In this document: positions 1 through 9,815 of the stretch, in pieces | How positions within the stretch are numbered: position 1 is the stretch's first letter | Layout of the letters: the number at the start of each line of letters is the position of its first letter | Source: Trichopria drosophilae | Taxonomy: Eukaryota > Arthropoda > Insecta > Hymenoptera > Diapriidae | Assembly: GCA_030407085.1 (NCBI GenBank) | Contig: CM059587.1 | Location: 101,427,001 to 101,491,000, forward strand | DNA length: 64,000 nucleotides | Reading direction: 5' to 3' | Program-made: the position numbers and the translations under genes | Notes under the pieces: generated by a model | Told to the model about the DNA's origin: nothing | The model's database searches: none | What the model saw: only the letters and a program-made list of their open reading frames with translations

Positions 1-69
1 TGTATAAAATACGTGTATTTTTAATATTAAATAAATATGTATAATACGTGTTTATTAACCGTATATGTG

Positions 70-263
70 CACGGAAAAAAAAATAGTTGATTGTATTACC
101 TAAATAATAGGCTCTGGCCCAACTAGATATTTCAGTTTATGTTATTATTTAAATAGTAGACTTATTTTAGCTACGTAATTTGTTGAGGTCATTATTTAGA
201 TACTAAAATGAACTAAATACGATAACTGTGTCTTAAACCTTACTGGTTAGCATTTTTTCCGTG
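70..263. mobile_element. Short inverted-repeat element (MITE-like), CACGGAAAAAA ends
   Basis: The stretch begins CACGGAAAAAA and ends TTTTTTCCGTG, an 11-bp terminal inverted repeat around about 170 bp of AT-rich DNA with no ORF. Its size and structure fit a non-autonomous DNA transposon. No clear target-site duplication is visible. A matching right end (TTTTTTCCGTG) occurs alone at 9502-9512, so this is probably a family rather than a chance palindrome. Confidence 0.5.
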
Positions 264-1578
264 TATAATCTATTAAATACTGTATTGTAATTTACTTATA
301 CGTATATACCACGTATAAAAGTCGCGTAATTTGCAAGCAAGCGCATTTGAGAAACGTTTATATTTTGCAAATATAGAAATGCATAAAAACGCCATTACAA
401 TGTGTTTATTACACGAATTTATTAAATGTTAATGAAACTACTATCATATGCTGTATTTATATTTAATAATATGACTTCCATTTCACTGCAAGAAAACAAT
501 GCCAAACTTATCTTAAACTTAAAATAATAATATTTCAAATACATTAAAAATTACGACAATATAATGCGTATAAGAGTTTGTATTTGAGATATAAGAAAAC
601 AATTCTTCAATATACGTATAATGTACGAAAAGAGGTGCTTTAAAATATAAAATAAGGTTCCCAGATTCACAGCGGCGGTTTATACCCATATTAAGCCATG
701 CAGTTCTTATTGATTTCTTAAAAACTAAACTGGCACCTAGAAAAATAATTAAATCTGTAAACTGAGAAAAATTATAATTAAAGAAATTGCAGGAAGATGT
801 CTGATCATAATAGGAAAAATTACTATTCTCGCTAGACATTTGAGGATAGACGTGAAATAAGTCACCTTTGGTAATAAATACTAGTCGTCGAATATATGTT
901 AATGTTGTTCTGTAATAGAATTTACTAAACGAGACAAGTAAAATATATATGCACTAAAAACAAGCACCAAAAGATTTCTTCAATCTAGTTGCACTTCTTG
1001 CCGGCAAGCGCGCGCACGAAGCTTGCAAGTTTGTTGTTTTCCATTCTGGCTCCCGTTATAGAAATGGGTTTTCATTCACTCAAAAACAGTTAAAACGACA
1101 AGCTTACTGCTTTTATTTTGGTTTTCATTTAAATAACTTAGATCAAGAACAAATATACAGTAAACTTAGGGAAAATTCTATAAGCTGTAAAAGAAATTTA
1201 AAAAAAGAAAAAGACGAATAGATAAATTATGATATACACTTTATTATGATAAAAATATTGCATTTTTTATTCAATATATCAATATCTTCCCATATCTTGA
1301 ATTCTCCTGTAAAAAGAAAAATTCCTATTCTAAAATAGTAAACCTCATTATTCAATGATAAAATATTGCTATTTTGCAAGTCTGTCCCCAAATTCCTATC
1401 GCAAAATAGTAGTTTTTTCTATTTTTTAAGATATATATCACTATAAAGTGACTGTCAGTATACAGAGAACCTAAACTCACATTTTGCGTCAATAGCAAAT
1501 CTAACGTCCTATCGCGACTATAAACCCTCTCGTAGGAGGGCCAAATTACTTTTGTGCCCTAGATAACGAATCAAATTA
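264..1578. other. AT-rich gene-free DNA
   Basis: No supported gene. Short ORFs here are what AT-rich sequence gives by chance. There is a small imperfect direct repeat around 1318-1415 (AATTCCTAT followed by AAAATAGTA, twice) and a short hairpin at 1525-1541 (CCCTCTCGTAGGAGGG). The segment around 1000-1025 is slightly GC-rich. Otherwise nothing is seen. Confidence 0.6.
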
Positions 1579-1812
1579 CAGTAGAGTCCCGGTATAAATA
1601 CATCTCGCTATATTTGCATCCCAGCATATTTACCTAGTTCCGTCCCGTTATATTTGCCTGTCATTGCACTTTTCTTCTCCCACCTTGCGGCGCGGCGGGT
1701 TAGAGCCTCAGGAAGGATCTGCTGTGACGTCACGAACATTCATTTGACAAATATAACGAGCCGGGAGAAGAGGGCGAGGAATCGAACAGGCAAATATACT
1801 GGGACTCTACTG
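1579..1812. mobile_element. pogo/Tigger-style MITE, copy 1
   Basis: A 234-bp element with terminal inverted repeats CAGTAGAGTCCCGGTATA and TATACTGGGACTCTACTG. CAGTA-type ends and TA target sites are known for the pogo/Tigger group of Tc1/mariner transposons. Here TA precedes the left end, while the right flank is AA, so one flank is probably mutated. There is no transposase, so the element is non-autonomous. A palindromic TGACGTCA lies at 1725-1732. A second copy lies at 60667-60912 with the same ends and an inverted core. Confidence 0.75.
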
Positions 1813-2799
1813 AATAAATATATCAAATCCAATTATAAGTTTTTTGCCAATGGTAGGTACATCCTGCATAAATAACTGAGAGAAATTGATCTTCTTTTGT
1901 TCCGTGGTTGTCGAATGGTCAAAATTCGATAGTCCTAACGTCATAGCGTCTAAGACAGGGAATACGAAAATTACATTCGACCGCTTAATCCGTTGTTTGA
2001 ATAAAAGCGAAATTGCACAGCGGGATAAACGCGAGCGCATTACGCCACCGGAAAGTAACATTTACAAAATTGTATTAAATCATGTTCCCGCGAGAGCCGG
2101 ATAAAAAGGTGAGCGCGAGGAAGAGGATGTCTGTGGGTTTCTCGTCCACGGATCTTCGATATATACCGCAGGTACGACGAGAGGACCGTATTTATTTCCA
2201 CTGGGGATTAAGCGAACTTCCTTGCGTCTCGCGTTTCCCGTATCTTTTTCGAACCTTTTTCCCTTGACTTTCGCCTCCACCCGTTTTTCGCGCCGTTCCC
2301 TTGTTTGTTCTGCAGATAGGTACTCGCAAAAACACCCCACATGATTCCCACTATACTTTTTTACACGTCGACCATCCCCCCGATCCCCCTCGCATTAGTC
2401 CCGAAAGGAGATTAAAACACGACAAAAAGGGGAATGCGTTAAGTCCGAATTGAACCGTTTAGCGACGATGCGTGACGGAGAGTCGTAAAATCCGGAATCG
2501 CATGTTGAAGAACACCTCTGCCAACCGAGAATAAAATGAGGGGTTTGCAATTATCGGTTAAACGAAGGTTTTGTTAAGTGTCACATAACCACCCGTTTGC
2601 AATTGCGAGTCGATAAATTTTAATCATTGTCCGGCAGTTTTTGATCGTTTTTACCAAACTTCCTCTTGATCCTCCAGCAAAAGGCCGAAACCTTTTTATT
2701 CTTTTTTATTTTATCCCAGCTTGCAATTTTGGAGGTACTTCATGAATGATGTTATCTCTTTCTAAATTTTTAGTTATTTGACATGGAATGTTTGTTTCT
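1813..2799. other. CpG-rich non-coding island with flanks
   Basis: The G+C and CpG content rises between about 2030 and 2560, and then falls back to AT-rich DNA. Overlapping ORFs of 60-86 codons occur on both strands, as expected where stop codons are scarce, and none has recognisable protein motifs. The island carries no repeat structure. It is one of about twenty similar islands in the window and may be regulatory DNA. That reading is inference only. Confidence 0.4.
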
Positions 2800-3745
2800 A
2801 ACACAGGTCAACATGGTTGTGTTGTTTGAAAGCTGTGGGTCATTTCTGACGTAATTTCGTGGATAAAATCCGAAGTCAGAAATGGGCCATCACGCCAGGA
2901 TTTTGAGATATTTGAGGTTATGTACTGGAAAAACGCTTTTTTTCTATTTTTGAGGTTATGTAGAGAAGACACAACAATTTTAGGAGTTTTTCCTTTCGTT
3001 GGATCATATGGTACCTCTCTTTGTCTTTAATATGAGTTATGCAGAATTCCATTACGGCTTTCCCTCACCAAGATACGCCAATTTGAAATTACGATATACA
3101 TGTACACAAATTTACCTTGAAATGCCCTTAGAGAACAAGATCAAGGTCAAATTCAATGTCATGAAATCTATATACATATAAATAACTATATAAAATATCG
3201 ATATTTATAACTAAAAACACGTTTGAATATTGTTTCTATTTTTTTGATAACTTTTTTATACTTTATTGTTTATTTAACCATTTTGAATCCGCCATCTTGG
3301 ATAAAAAAATTTCAATATCTTGACTTTAAATTCGTAATTGGCAAAGCCAAATATCACCAGTCCAAATTTTAAAATGAAGATATCAGTAAAAAATATCTGT
3401 CTCAAAGTATTTAAAGCATATGCTCATGACATTAATGGGATATATCTCGTAATTTCAAAATGGCCGTAACTTTATAAGAAAAAATTGTAGGTGATATAAC
3501 CTCATTTTGAAGGGTAAAGGTAGTACTAAAAGATGCAAATAGTACACAAGGCCAACAAAAATGGTTGCATCTTGTACGTAACCTCAAATGTAGCTAAATA
3601 ACGCGTTTTTCGATTACATAACCTCAAATATCTCAAAATCCTGACGTGATAGACCAATTCTGACTTCGGGTTCGGATTCTACGCACAAAATTACATCGGA
3701 AATGACCCACAGCTTCCCCACAACATCCAAGAACCCCTTTTTTGT
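2800..3745. mobile_element. Non-autonomous DNA element with ~130-bp inverted repeats, copy A
   Basis: The left arm starts AACACAGGTCAACATGG. It continues through a GACCCACAGCTTTC-type block, a GACTTCGG-type block and an AACCTCAAATATCTCAAAAT block, and the same blocks return in reverse complement at about 3605-3745. The interior (about 2935-3600) has no credible ORF. The right terminus is degraded, so the exact end is uncertain by about 20 bp. A second copy in the opposite orientation, lacking the far arm, lies at about 16234-16733 and confirms a mobile family. Confidence 0.75.
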
Positions 3746-4239
3746 AGAGCTGTGTAATTGGTCCATATGAATTGAACCATACTCTTTAAATTACTTAAGC
3801 GAAATAATGTAGTGGAGTTGTGGTACAATTCAAAAGAAACTTCAAAATTTTCCGGATACTATAAAAAATATAATTTTCTTCATCCAAGTCCGCAATGTAC
3901 GCTCTTTAGTAACTCGTTTGAGGTCCTAAAGTAGAATTTAAATATTTATTTTTGATACATCTAAAGATGTCTTAGAGGTATCTAAAATATATCTTTCGGA
4001 GGACTTTTCGATATTTTCAAGATATCTTTGACGGATTGAAGGATATCTTTTAGACATGTTTAAGACAGTTTTTTGTTAATTGGCCTGTAAATACTAAATG
4101 TTAAGTGTACGTCTCAATGTACCCGAACAAAAAATGTGCACTGCCCAATTATAAAATTTGAATGTCGCCGAGTGTATGAACAAAGCCGAATTTTGCACAA
4201 CTGCTAAATTGGTTTGTGGATATTGATGAAATTTGTTAA
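3746..4239. other. AT-rich DNA with AGATATCTTT-type repeats
   Basis: No gene seen. Between about 3955 and 4065 variants of the palindromic word AAGATATCTTT recur four times, with inverted TCTAAA words, giving an imperfect hairpin-like block of about 110 bp. It could be a decayed MITE or a simple repeat cluster. No terminal repeats could be fixed. Confidence 0.35.
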
Positions 4240-4560
4240 TGGACTTTTATCGCGATGGGACACACACCCGAGCATTGTGCGGGATTTGAAGCTCTTCTGA
4301 AAGCCCCGAGTGTATCCTGACCGCAGTGTAAAAAAAAACCGACGGGCGAAAAAATCGACCTCTTTCTTCAGGTCCCGTATAAAAGCTTTCGTGGCTCGAA
4401 TATCGTAAGAATGGACTTTGCGAAAGGACGGGGACCCACATTCTTTGTGGATGTCCGCGAAATCTTCGCTCGATTAATTCACTTTTTTGCCAGACCACTC
4501 TTGAACCCTTCAACTTTCTCTCGTAGGTGAACACGAATTTTTACGAGAAAATTTGCCGAG
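4240..4560. other. CpG-rich non-coding island
   Basis: A short GC-rich segment between AT-rich flanks. A 95-codon ORF runs on the minus strand (4247-4534), but it has no recognisable domain and lies entirely within the compositional island. A TATAAAAGC word occurs at 4379-4387 on the plus strand, with no clear initiator or gene downstream. I see no supported coding function. Confidence 0.3.
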
Positions 4561-5814
4561 TTGCTTACTTCTATTTTACGAAGTAAGGCAAAAACTTTAT
4601 TTATATTATTTTTATCTAGAATTCTACTTGAAATGTCAATATTGTCATTTAAAGATAAGCGTACAATATTTCTAACAATTAATAGATATATTAATTAGTT
4701 ATCGGAATTATTAAAAATATTTTTGTAAATTTGACCAGTATTAGCAATATTTTTCGCACAATTATTGGCAAAATCTCTGATTGAAATAATAAAATATAAA
4801 ATGTCAAAATGATATCGTCATTTTATAGACTGACTTGTTGATGTTACGTATTATTTGTCATTTCCATAACTTTATTCTTATAATTGCATCTCATCACTAA
4901 TTTAATTACTAGGAGCCAGTCCTAGTTGACCCCATCACTTTATTCAATATTATTGCAACGACGGGCCATTCACGAGTACATATTGCAATAATTCTGAAAA
5001 TAATTCACAGTAATTAAACTATAACGACAGAATACCTTTAAATATTGTACACAAAATAAAATTTAAAAAAATGTAGATTTAACGATTGACATAAATAATA
5101 AAAATTAATATATTAATATAAATATTTTCTGTTTATTTAATGTGGTAATATTCCTGAAATATTCGAGTCTACAACACACGCCATTAAAGTCCTTTATTCT
5201 GAGTGCACAGAAGAAATGTAAATACGCTTAGGACATATGACGTTTTCAACTTCGTCGAGCAAAAACAATTTGTCATGAATTAATTCCATACGAGCATCAG
5301 GTTTATGCTGAAATAGTACAACACGCCCATAAACTATTTTGTTAATTCCAAGTTCAAAATGCGTAAGTCAATGATGAATTACTAAGAGTACTTGAATTAT
5401 ATCTCATCGTGTGTCACAAAATGTTAAATTTAGTTTAAACTTACGTCTCTCTCGAACTTTTAATTCTAAAACTTTTTAACTTTTTACGCATCTGTTTTCA
5501 TTAAGACGTAATTTTTTGTGTGTTGTCCGTTAATTTCGTTTGGTTTTGACGATAATTGTAACCAGGGTATATAAATAATATTCTCGTCGCTCATAAATAT
5601 CAAGACAACCTAGACTACTGTAATTGATCAAAATGGAAGTAAACAAATTAAAGTAATTGTCAAAAAAAAATGCAATAGTATTCCGTTACTAAGAAGAAAA
5701 ATACGTTGCTTTCAGTAAATATCTATTAATTATTGTCCGTAAGCGTTAATAATAATAAAAATGAATTCCTAAAGGAGAAGAATTTTGGAAATAAAAGAGA
5801 TTGTGCCACCTACT
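4561..5814. other. AT-rich gene-free DNA
   Basis: No ORF, repeat structure or RNA gene is supported here. The sequence is strongly A+T-rich, with short runs of A and T and scattered ATTA words. A small inverted repeat AGGA-GCCAG-TCCT lies near 4911-4925. Confidence 0.5.
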
Positions 5815-6191
5815 CAGAAAAAAAAAATAAGTTTAAAAATTGTTACATCTTAAATTCATCTTAAGGTGAGGCTTAATTTAAGCTCGAAATTGCGTTAATG
5901 TTCTTAAATTCAGTCAGTGTTTTTGCTTAAAGTCTTACTTTTAGTGAACAAAACTGACTTTTGGACGATATTTTGGCTTAAAATAAGATTTATCGAGCTT
6001 ATGGCATCTAGGTTAGACGAATCTTATTTCAAACCAAATTATCGGCTGAAAGTCAGTTTTGTGGTCTGAAAGTAAGACTTTAAGCCTACATATTAACTGA
6101 ATTTAAGAAAATTAACGCAATTTTGGGCTGAAATTAAGCCTCACCTAATGATGAATTTCAGATATAACAATTTTAAGACTTATTTTTTCTG
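5815..6191. mobile_element. Foldback element, copy 1
   Basis: The element starts CAGAAAAAAAAA and ends TTTTTTCTG. Nearly its full length is an inverted repeat: the arms (about 170 bp each, meeting near 6000-6015) share AATTGTTA, GGTGAGGCTTAATTT, AATTGCGTTAA, CTTAAATTCAG and AAAGTCTTACTTT blocks and their complements. Such foldback MITEs carry no protein and depend on a transposase elsewhere. A second copy lies 410 bp downstream. The target duplication is not clear. Confidence 0.75.
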
Positions 6192-6203
6192 TGTAATGTC
6201 CTG

Positions 6204-6575
6204 TATCATTGCGTATGTAGTGGGAGGAGCCCTTCTTGCGCTAGACGACCACGTGACTTACCAACGCCATAATTCGTGAATTTCATTTATTTAATATTCG
6301 GAATCTACACAACTAAAATTCTTTTAATATCATCTACTGTAGATGTAGCAATCATATTTTAGAGCACTAAATACACATCAATCCCATTTTGTTATTATTA
6401 ATTAGGGCCTAAAATCCGGACTATAGACGGGTTAATTAGACTAGTAAATTACTACAGAATAGTTAATGAAAACGCTCAAAGGAACATTGCGCATGCAGTG
6501 GGAGGAGCCTCGTTGCGCTCGATGACCACGTGACTCCTTACGGGCCTTCTAATTCGTTACTTTACTTCATATGTA
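6204..6575 (+). repeat. Diverged ~276-bp tandem duplication between the two foldbacks
   Basis: Two diverged copies of one segment lie at about 6208-6290 and 6484-6575. They share CATTGCG, AGTGGGAGGAGCC, TTGCGCT, GACCACGTGACT and TAATTCGT in the same order. Each copy keeps the CACGTG palindrome. No coding function is visible. The duplication lies between the two foldback elements, so the insertions may have flanked an older duplicated block. Confidence 0.6.
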
Positions 6576-6600
6576 AAATTATTACTAAAAACTTTCTATA

Positions 6601-6939
6601 CAGAAAAAAATAGTCTTAAAATTGTTACATCTTAAATTCATCATCAGGTGAGGCTTAATTTAAGCGCGAAATTGCGATAATTTTCTTAAATTCAGACAGT
6701 GTTTTGGCTTAAAGTCTTACTTTCAGTGAGCAAAACTGTCTTTTAGACGAATCTTATTTCAAGCCAAAAAGTCGGCTTAAAGTCAGTGTTGTTGTCTAAA
6801 AGTAAGACTTTAAGCCTAAATCTCGACTGAATTTGAGAAAATTAACGCAATTTTGGGCTGAAAGTAAGCCTCACCTAATGATGAGGCTAATGAAGGATGA
6901 AATTAAGATGTAACAATTTTAAGATTAATTTTTTTTCTG
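6601..6939. mobile_element. Foldback element, copy 2
   Basis: Same family as the element at 5815. It begins CAGAAAAAAATAGTCTTAAA, ends TTTTTTTTCTG, and has long internal inverted arms with GGTGAGGCTTAATTT and AAAGTCTTACTTT blocks. The two copies differ at many positions and by small indels, so neither is recent. No ORF of interest. Confidence 0.75.
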
Positions 6940-7524
6940 TGTTCTTGGATATTTCATGGAGCACCTTCTTCTGCAGGTCTTGAAATCCAGAGTCCAGGAC
7001 GCCTTTTATGCGTACACGTAAATGAAATAGGATATTATTGTTTCTTGGGCCCTTACTTTGGACGGTTAAACAGGATATTCCGCCACCGGACACCGACTGT
7101 TATGAAACGAATGAAAAGGGTTATATGACTGATATCTCTGATAATCGGAATCCGACTCCTCATCCTCGATTCGTTATCAATTCCAAGCGACTTCTATACC
7201 TGTCACGTCGAAAGCTCGATGGAAAACGCCATGTCATATTAATCCCAGTGATTCCCGGTACCGGGCAGCGGAGAAAACAACAGCGCGTGAGAGTGTGCCT
7301 AGGTATCAGAGGGAAATCGGTCTCGTGACAAAAGGTGCGGTCGACCGACAATCGTGGAAGGTTATTGTTCTCCCGGCAATATATGTCATACGATAAGAAT
7401 CGGACGCGAGTCGTGAACCGAGTATCAAGTTGCAGATTGCATCGGCTCTCTCCGCTCGGTACGGAAGAGCGCGAACCGGACGCTCGTATAGTTACGTGCA
7501 GAAACTTGATATCGAACTAACTTC
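6940..7524. other. CpG-rich non-coding island
   Basis: CpG-rich from about 7040 to 7520. Several ORFs of 60-96 codons overlap on both strands with no recognisable motifs. Possibly regulatory DNA, or the upstream part of the small ORF at 7525. No promoter element stands out. Confidence 0.3.
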
Positions 7525-7797
7525 ATGGAGATGCGACCTGTGTTATTGCTGATATTATTATTCTCATTATTACTCTGTATTGCGGATGTGGCCTTTCCAA
7601 GTCATTCATATTCCCAAAATATGTCGATAATTCTTCGGTGTCGGACAACGGGGTGCACCTCAAAAACCAGACAAATCACAAAACAGACACTTCAAAAACC
7701 AGACATTCAAAAACAAGACATTTCAAAAATAGAGACTCAAATACCTGACATTTCAAAATACACACTGAGAGAAAATTATAGTCCCAAAATTTTATGA
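7525..7797 (+). CDS. Doubtful 90-codon ORF with signal-peptide-like start
   Basis: The N-terminus is a short charged segment followed by about 18 mostly hydrophobic residues (LLLILLFSLLLCIADVAF, residues 7-24), which resembles a secretory signal peptide or membrane anchor. From about residue 45 the reading frame runs through a minisatellite (7650-7762) and then into the end of a DNA transposon, so the C-terminal half is not original protein sequence. It could be a first exon read beyond its splice site, or chance. I do not recognise a family. Confidence 0.15.
   Translation: MEMRPVLLLILLFSLLLCIADVAFPSHSYSQNMSIILRCRTTGCTSKTRQITKQTLQKPDIQKQDISKIETQIPDISKYTLRENYSPKIL
7650..7762 (+). repeat. Minisatellite, ~14-17-bp units (CATTYCAAAAACCAGA type)
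   Basis: Repeated units of the form CAAAAACCAGACATTT, with variation in length and sequence. The array is cut by the TIR element at 7763 and resumes at 9073-9115 with CAGACATTCACAAACCGCAG. The same array start, GGTGCACCTCAAAAAC, occurs in the opposite orientation at about 9655-9815. Confidence 0.65.
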
Positions 7798-9072
7798 TAA
7801 CACCTACTGACGAATTTTTTGTTATTCATACAATAATATAGAGTGAAGGTAACAGAATTGAGAGTAAACTGCACCTTTTAAAAATGGTTGAGCTATCTAT
7901 TATCGTATGTTACGCTAACTATATAATATGGTAAAACTAACTATATTGTATAGTCTACGTATATGAAGAGCATAGTATAAAATTGTACGCAAATATTATG
8001 TAACCCCATTTCACGTGGTATAATGTCCGCGTCATACTGCAATATGTAAGAACCTATGTATTCAATTGAGAGGCTAAAATAGACCTCCAAGGTCTCAAAA
8101 GCTAAATAAAAAAAAAAAAAAAAAAAAATTGTATAGTTATTTTTTAAATCTGGATTAAAGGAAACGAGAAAACAATATTACTTATTTTGCCTCGAAATAT
8201 TTTAGACTGTGGTACCTGCAATGGACATTTATTGAATTTTATGAACAAGGATATTATATAATAAATACACTATTTACACACATGACACGCATAAACGCAG
8301 AAGTATATAACAGTATATTCGCTTCATACATTTCAAACACACATACACATACCGCATTCGTAAAACGCAGATACATTTGAGAACTCGCAACGACCTAACA
8401 TATGGCAACGTAGGAATCCAACTGGGTATATGTACTAATAGAAATATGGTACAGGTGCTTGCGTAAAAATAAAAGAAAAGATTAGCCATCTATCGTCAAT
8501 TTATGAAAATTCTGCCCGCGAAATTCAAATGTATTATATACATTAAGTGTTTGTCGGTTGAATTTATTTTTTTTTGCGAACCATACTGGTTTGTTTTCAT
8601 CTTTTTTTATATACATACCTACTATAAAACAAAAAGAATCAATACACATACACGTGCCAGAAATATCTTTAAGCGTCCTATCCTATCCTTTTCTAGCATG
8701 CAGAATAGAAGAAAACAAAAAATCCTTCCATTTCGAGTTTCACATTCGATACCTCGTTAACCATAAATTGCAGTGCAGCTGACTAAAAGAATAGTTATGA
8801 CCGTATTTAACTAAAATTTATGGTAAAATTTACATGGAATATAATGTCACATTTACTATATTAATTCATGTGCATGTAACCACAAAATTTAATGTTAAGG
8901 AACTGTAATTTTATGTTCCCTGTAACAATATTATGGAGATAATATTTTACTATATTCATATAGTACCGATAACATTATTCATGTCAGGTTTACCATAATA
9001 TATCGTCAAGGTTACTGTAATTTTTTTCACTAAACAAAATAGTTGCGGTTACCAACAAGTTTTCTCTCAGTG
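7763..9072. mobile_element. 1.3-kb DNA element with CACTGAGAGAAAA ends, inserted in the minisatellite
   Basis: The ends are CACTGAGAGAAAA and TTTTCTCTCAGTG, a perfect 13-bp terminal inverted repeat. Minisatellite sequence lies on both outer sides, with CA at each junction. The interior is AT-rich and holds no transposase, and the ORFs at 8274-8489 and 8503-8782 show no motifs. Part of the length comes from a nested LINE tail at 7955-8127. It is therefore a non-autonomous element of about 1.1 kb before that insertion. Confidence 0.7.
7955..8127 (+). mobile_element. 5'-truncated LINE 3' end with poly(A) and 10-bp target duplication
   Basis: The insertion ends in a run of about 20 A (8108-8127) and is flanked by ATTGTATAGT at 7945-7954 and 8128-8137, a perfect direct repeat. 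This is the signature of target-primed reverse transcription. The segment just before the tail carries a small hairpin (GACCTCCAAGGTC) followed by CTCAAAAGCTAAATAAA, as in the 3' untranslated regions of insect non-LTR retrotransposons. Only the 3' untranslated part was inserted, so no protein is encoded. Confidence 0.8.
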
Positions 9073-9115
9073 CAGACATTCACAAACCGCAGATATTTTA
9101 AACGTACATATTCTG
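9073..9115 (+). repeat. Continuation of the interrupted minisatellite
   Basis: The sequence after the TIR element resumes as CAGACATTCACAAACCGCAG and then decays. It is the other side of the array at 7650-7762. Confidence 0.5.
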
Positions 9116-9142
9116 TAAATGTAATCAATGATTGAATTATAA

Positions 9143-9253
9143 CCCAAACAGCACAAGATCGTCCTAGGACGTCCTCAGGAGTCCCTGAGGAGATCTCGAG
9201 GCCCAAAAGCGGACATTTGGACGTCCTCAGGAGCTCCCTAGGACATCCCGACG
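9143..9253. mobile_element. CCCAAACAGCACA-ended MITE, copy 1 (right end lost)
   Basis: Starts CCCAAACAGCACAAGA, followed by GTCCTCAGGAG-type inverted words and the shared core AAAAGCGGACATTT. It matches the complete element at 27972-28100 over almost its full length, but the closing TTTGGG end is missing. No coding capacity. Confidence 0.65.
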
Positions 9254-9255
9254 AA

Positions 9256-9512
9256 TGGCTAAGCCATAATCACGTAAATAGTTACAAGAACCGTAGAAAT
9301 AGTTATGAGAACTATATAAATAGTTGTGGCAACCATAAATTACATATCCTTAGATAAAGATCAATTGAAAAAATTGAAGAAGTTAAGTAATAGCTCAGAC
9401 AACGACATGAATAGTTGTGACAACTAGAAATATATCTGGTACGTATTTTTCTATGTACTACAATTTCCACAACCATTTATTCGTTTAAGGCAACTATAGT
9501 GTTTTTTCCGTG
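9256..9512. mobile_element. Partial element with CCGTG right end and AAATAGTT repeats
   Basis: Three to four loose repeats of TAAATAGTT plus CAAGAACC-like words (9264-9345, again near 9410) lead to a right end GTTTTTTCCGTG at 9501-9512. That end is the complement of the CACGGAAAAAA start seen at position 70. The left end is not recognised and may have been lost where the copy-1 CCCAAACAGC element was cut. Confidence 0.35.
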
Positions 9513-9530
9513 TGTATTTAATAAATAATC

Positions 9531-9652
9531 AGGAGGTCAAACTAATTTGACCTTCAAGTGACCTATAAAATTAATCCCTTCGTCAAGCATTTTTGACCTT
9601 GAAATGACCTTCCTGTGAGACCTCAAGGATGCCGACCCGAGATCATTTTTTT
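9531..9652. repeat. Cluster of TGACCT / AGGTCA half-sites
   Basis: Words of the type TTGACCT, GTGACCT and AGGTCA occur at least six times in about 100 bp, including GGTCAAACTAATTTGACC, an inverted pair. AGGTCA is the known half-site of nuclear hormone receptors. The arrangement could also be a short decayed palindromic repeat. Function is inferred only. Confidence 0.3.
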
Positions 9653-9654
9653 CA

Positions 9655-9815
9655 TGTTGTAAACACACCAATCGAAGTTGTCTGTATTTTGAAATGTCGG
9701 CTTATTTTAAATGTTTGGTTTTTAAATGTCTGTTTGTTTAAATGTTTGGTTATTAAATGTCGGGTTTTTGAAGTGCCTGGTTTGTGATTTGTCCAGTTTT
9801 TGAGGTGCACCTGGC
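9655..9815 (-). repeat. Inverted copy of the CAAAAACCAGACATTT minisatellite
   Basis: On the minus strand the block reads GGTGCACCTCAAAAACTGG, then CAAATCACAAACCAGGCACT, then repeated CATTTAAAAACCAAA-type units. This is the same order as at 7650-7762. The overlapping short ORFs on the minus strand are translations of the repeat. Together with the 7.65-kb array it forms a large inverted pair about 2 kb apart. Confidence 0.6.
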
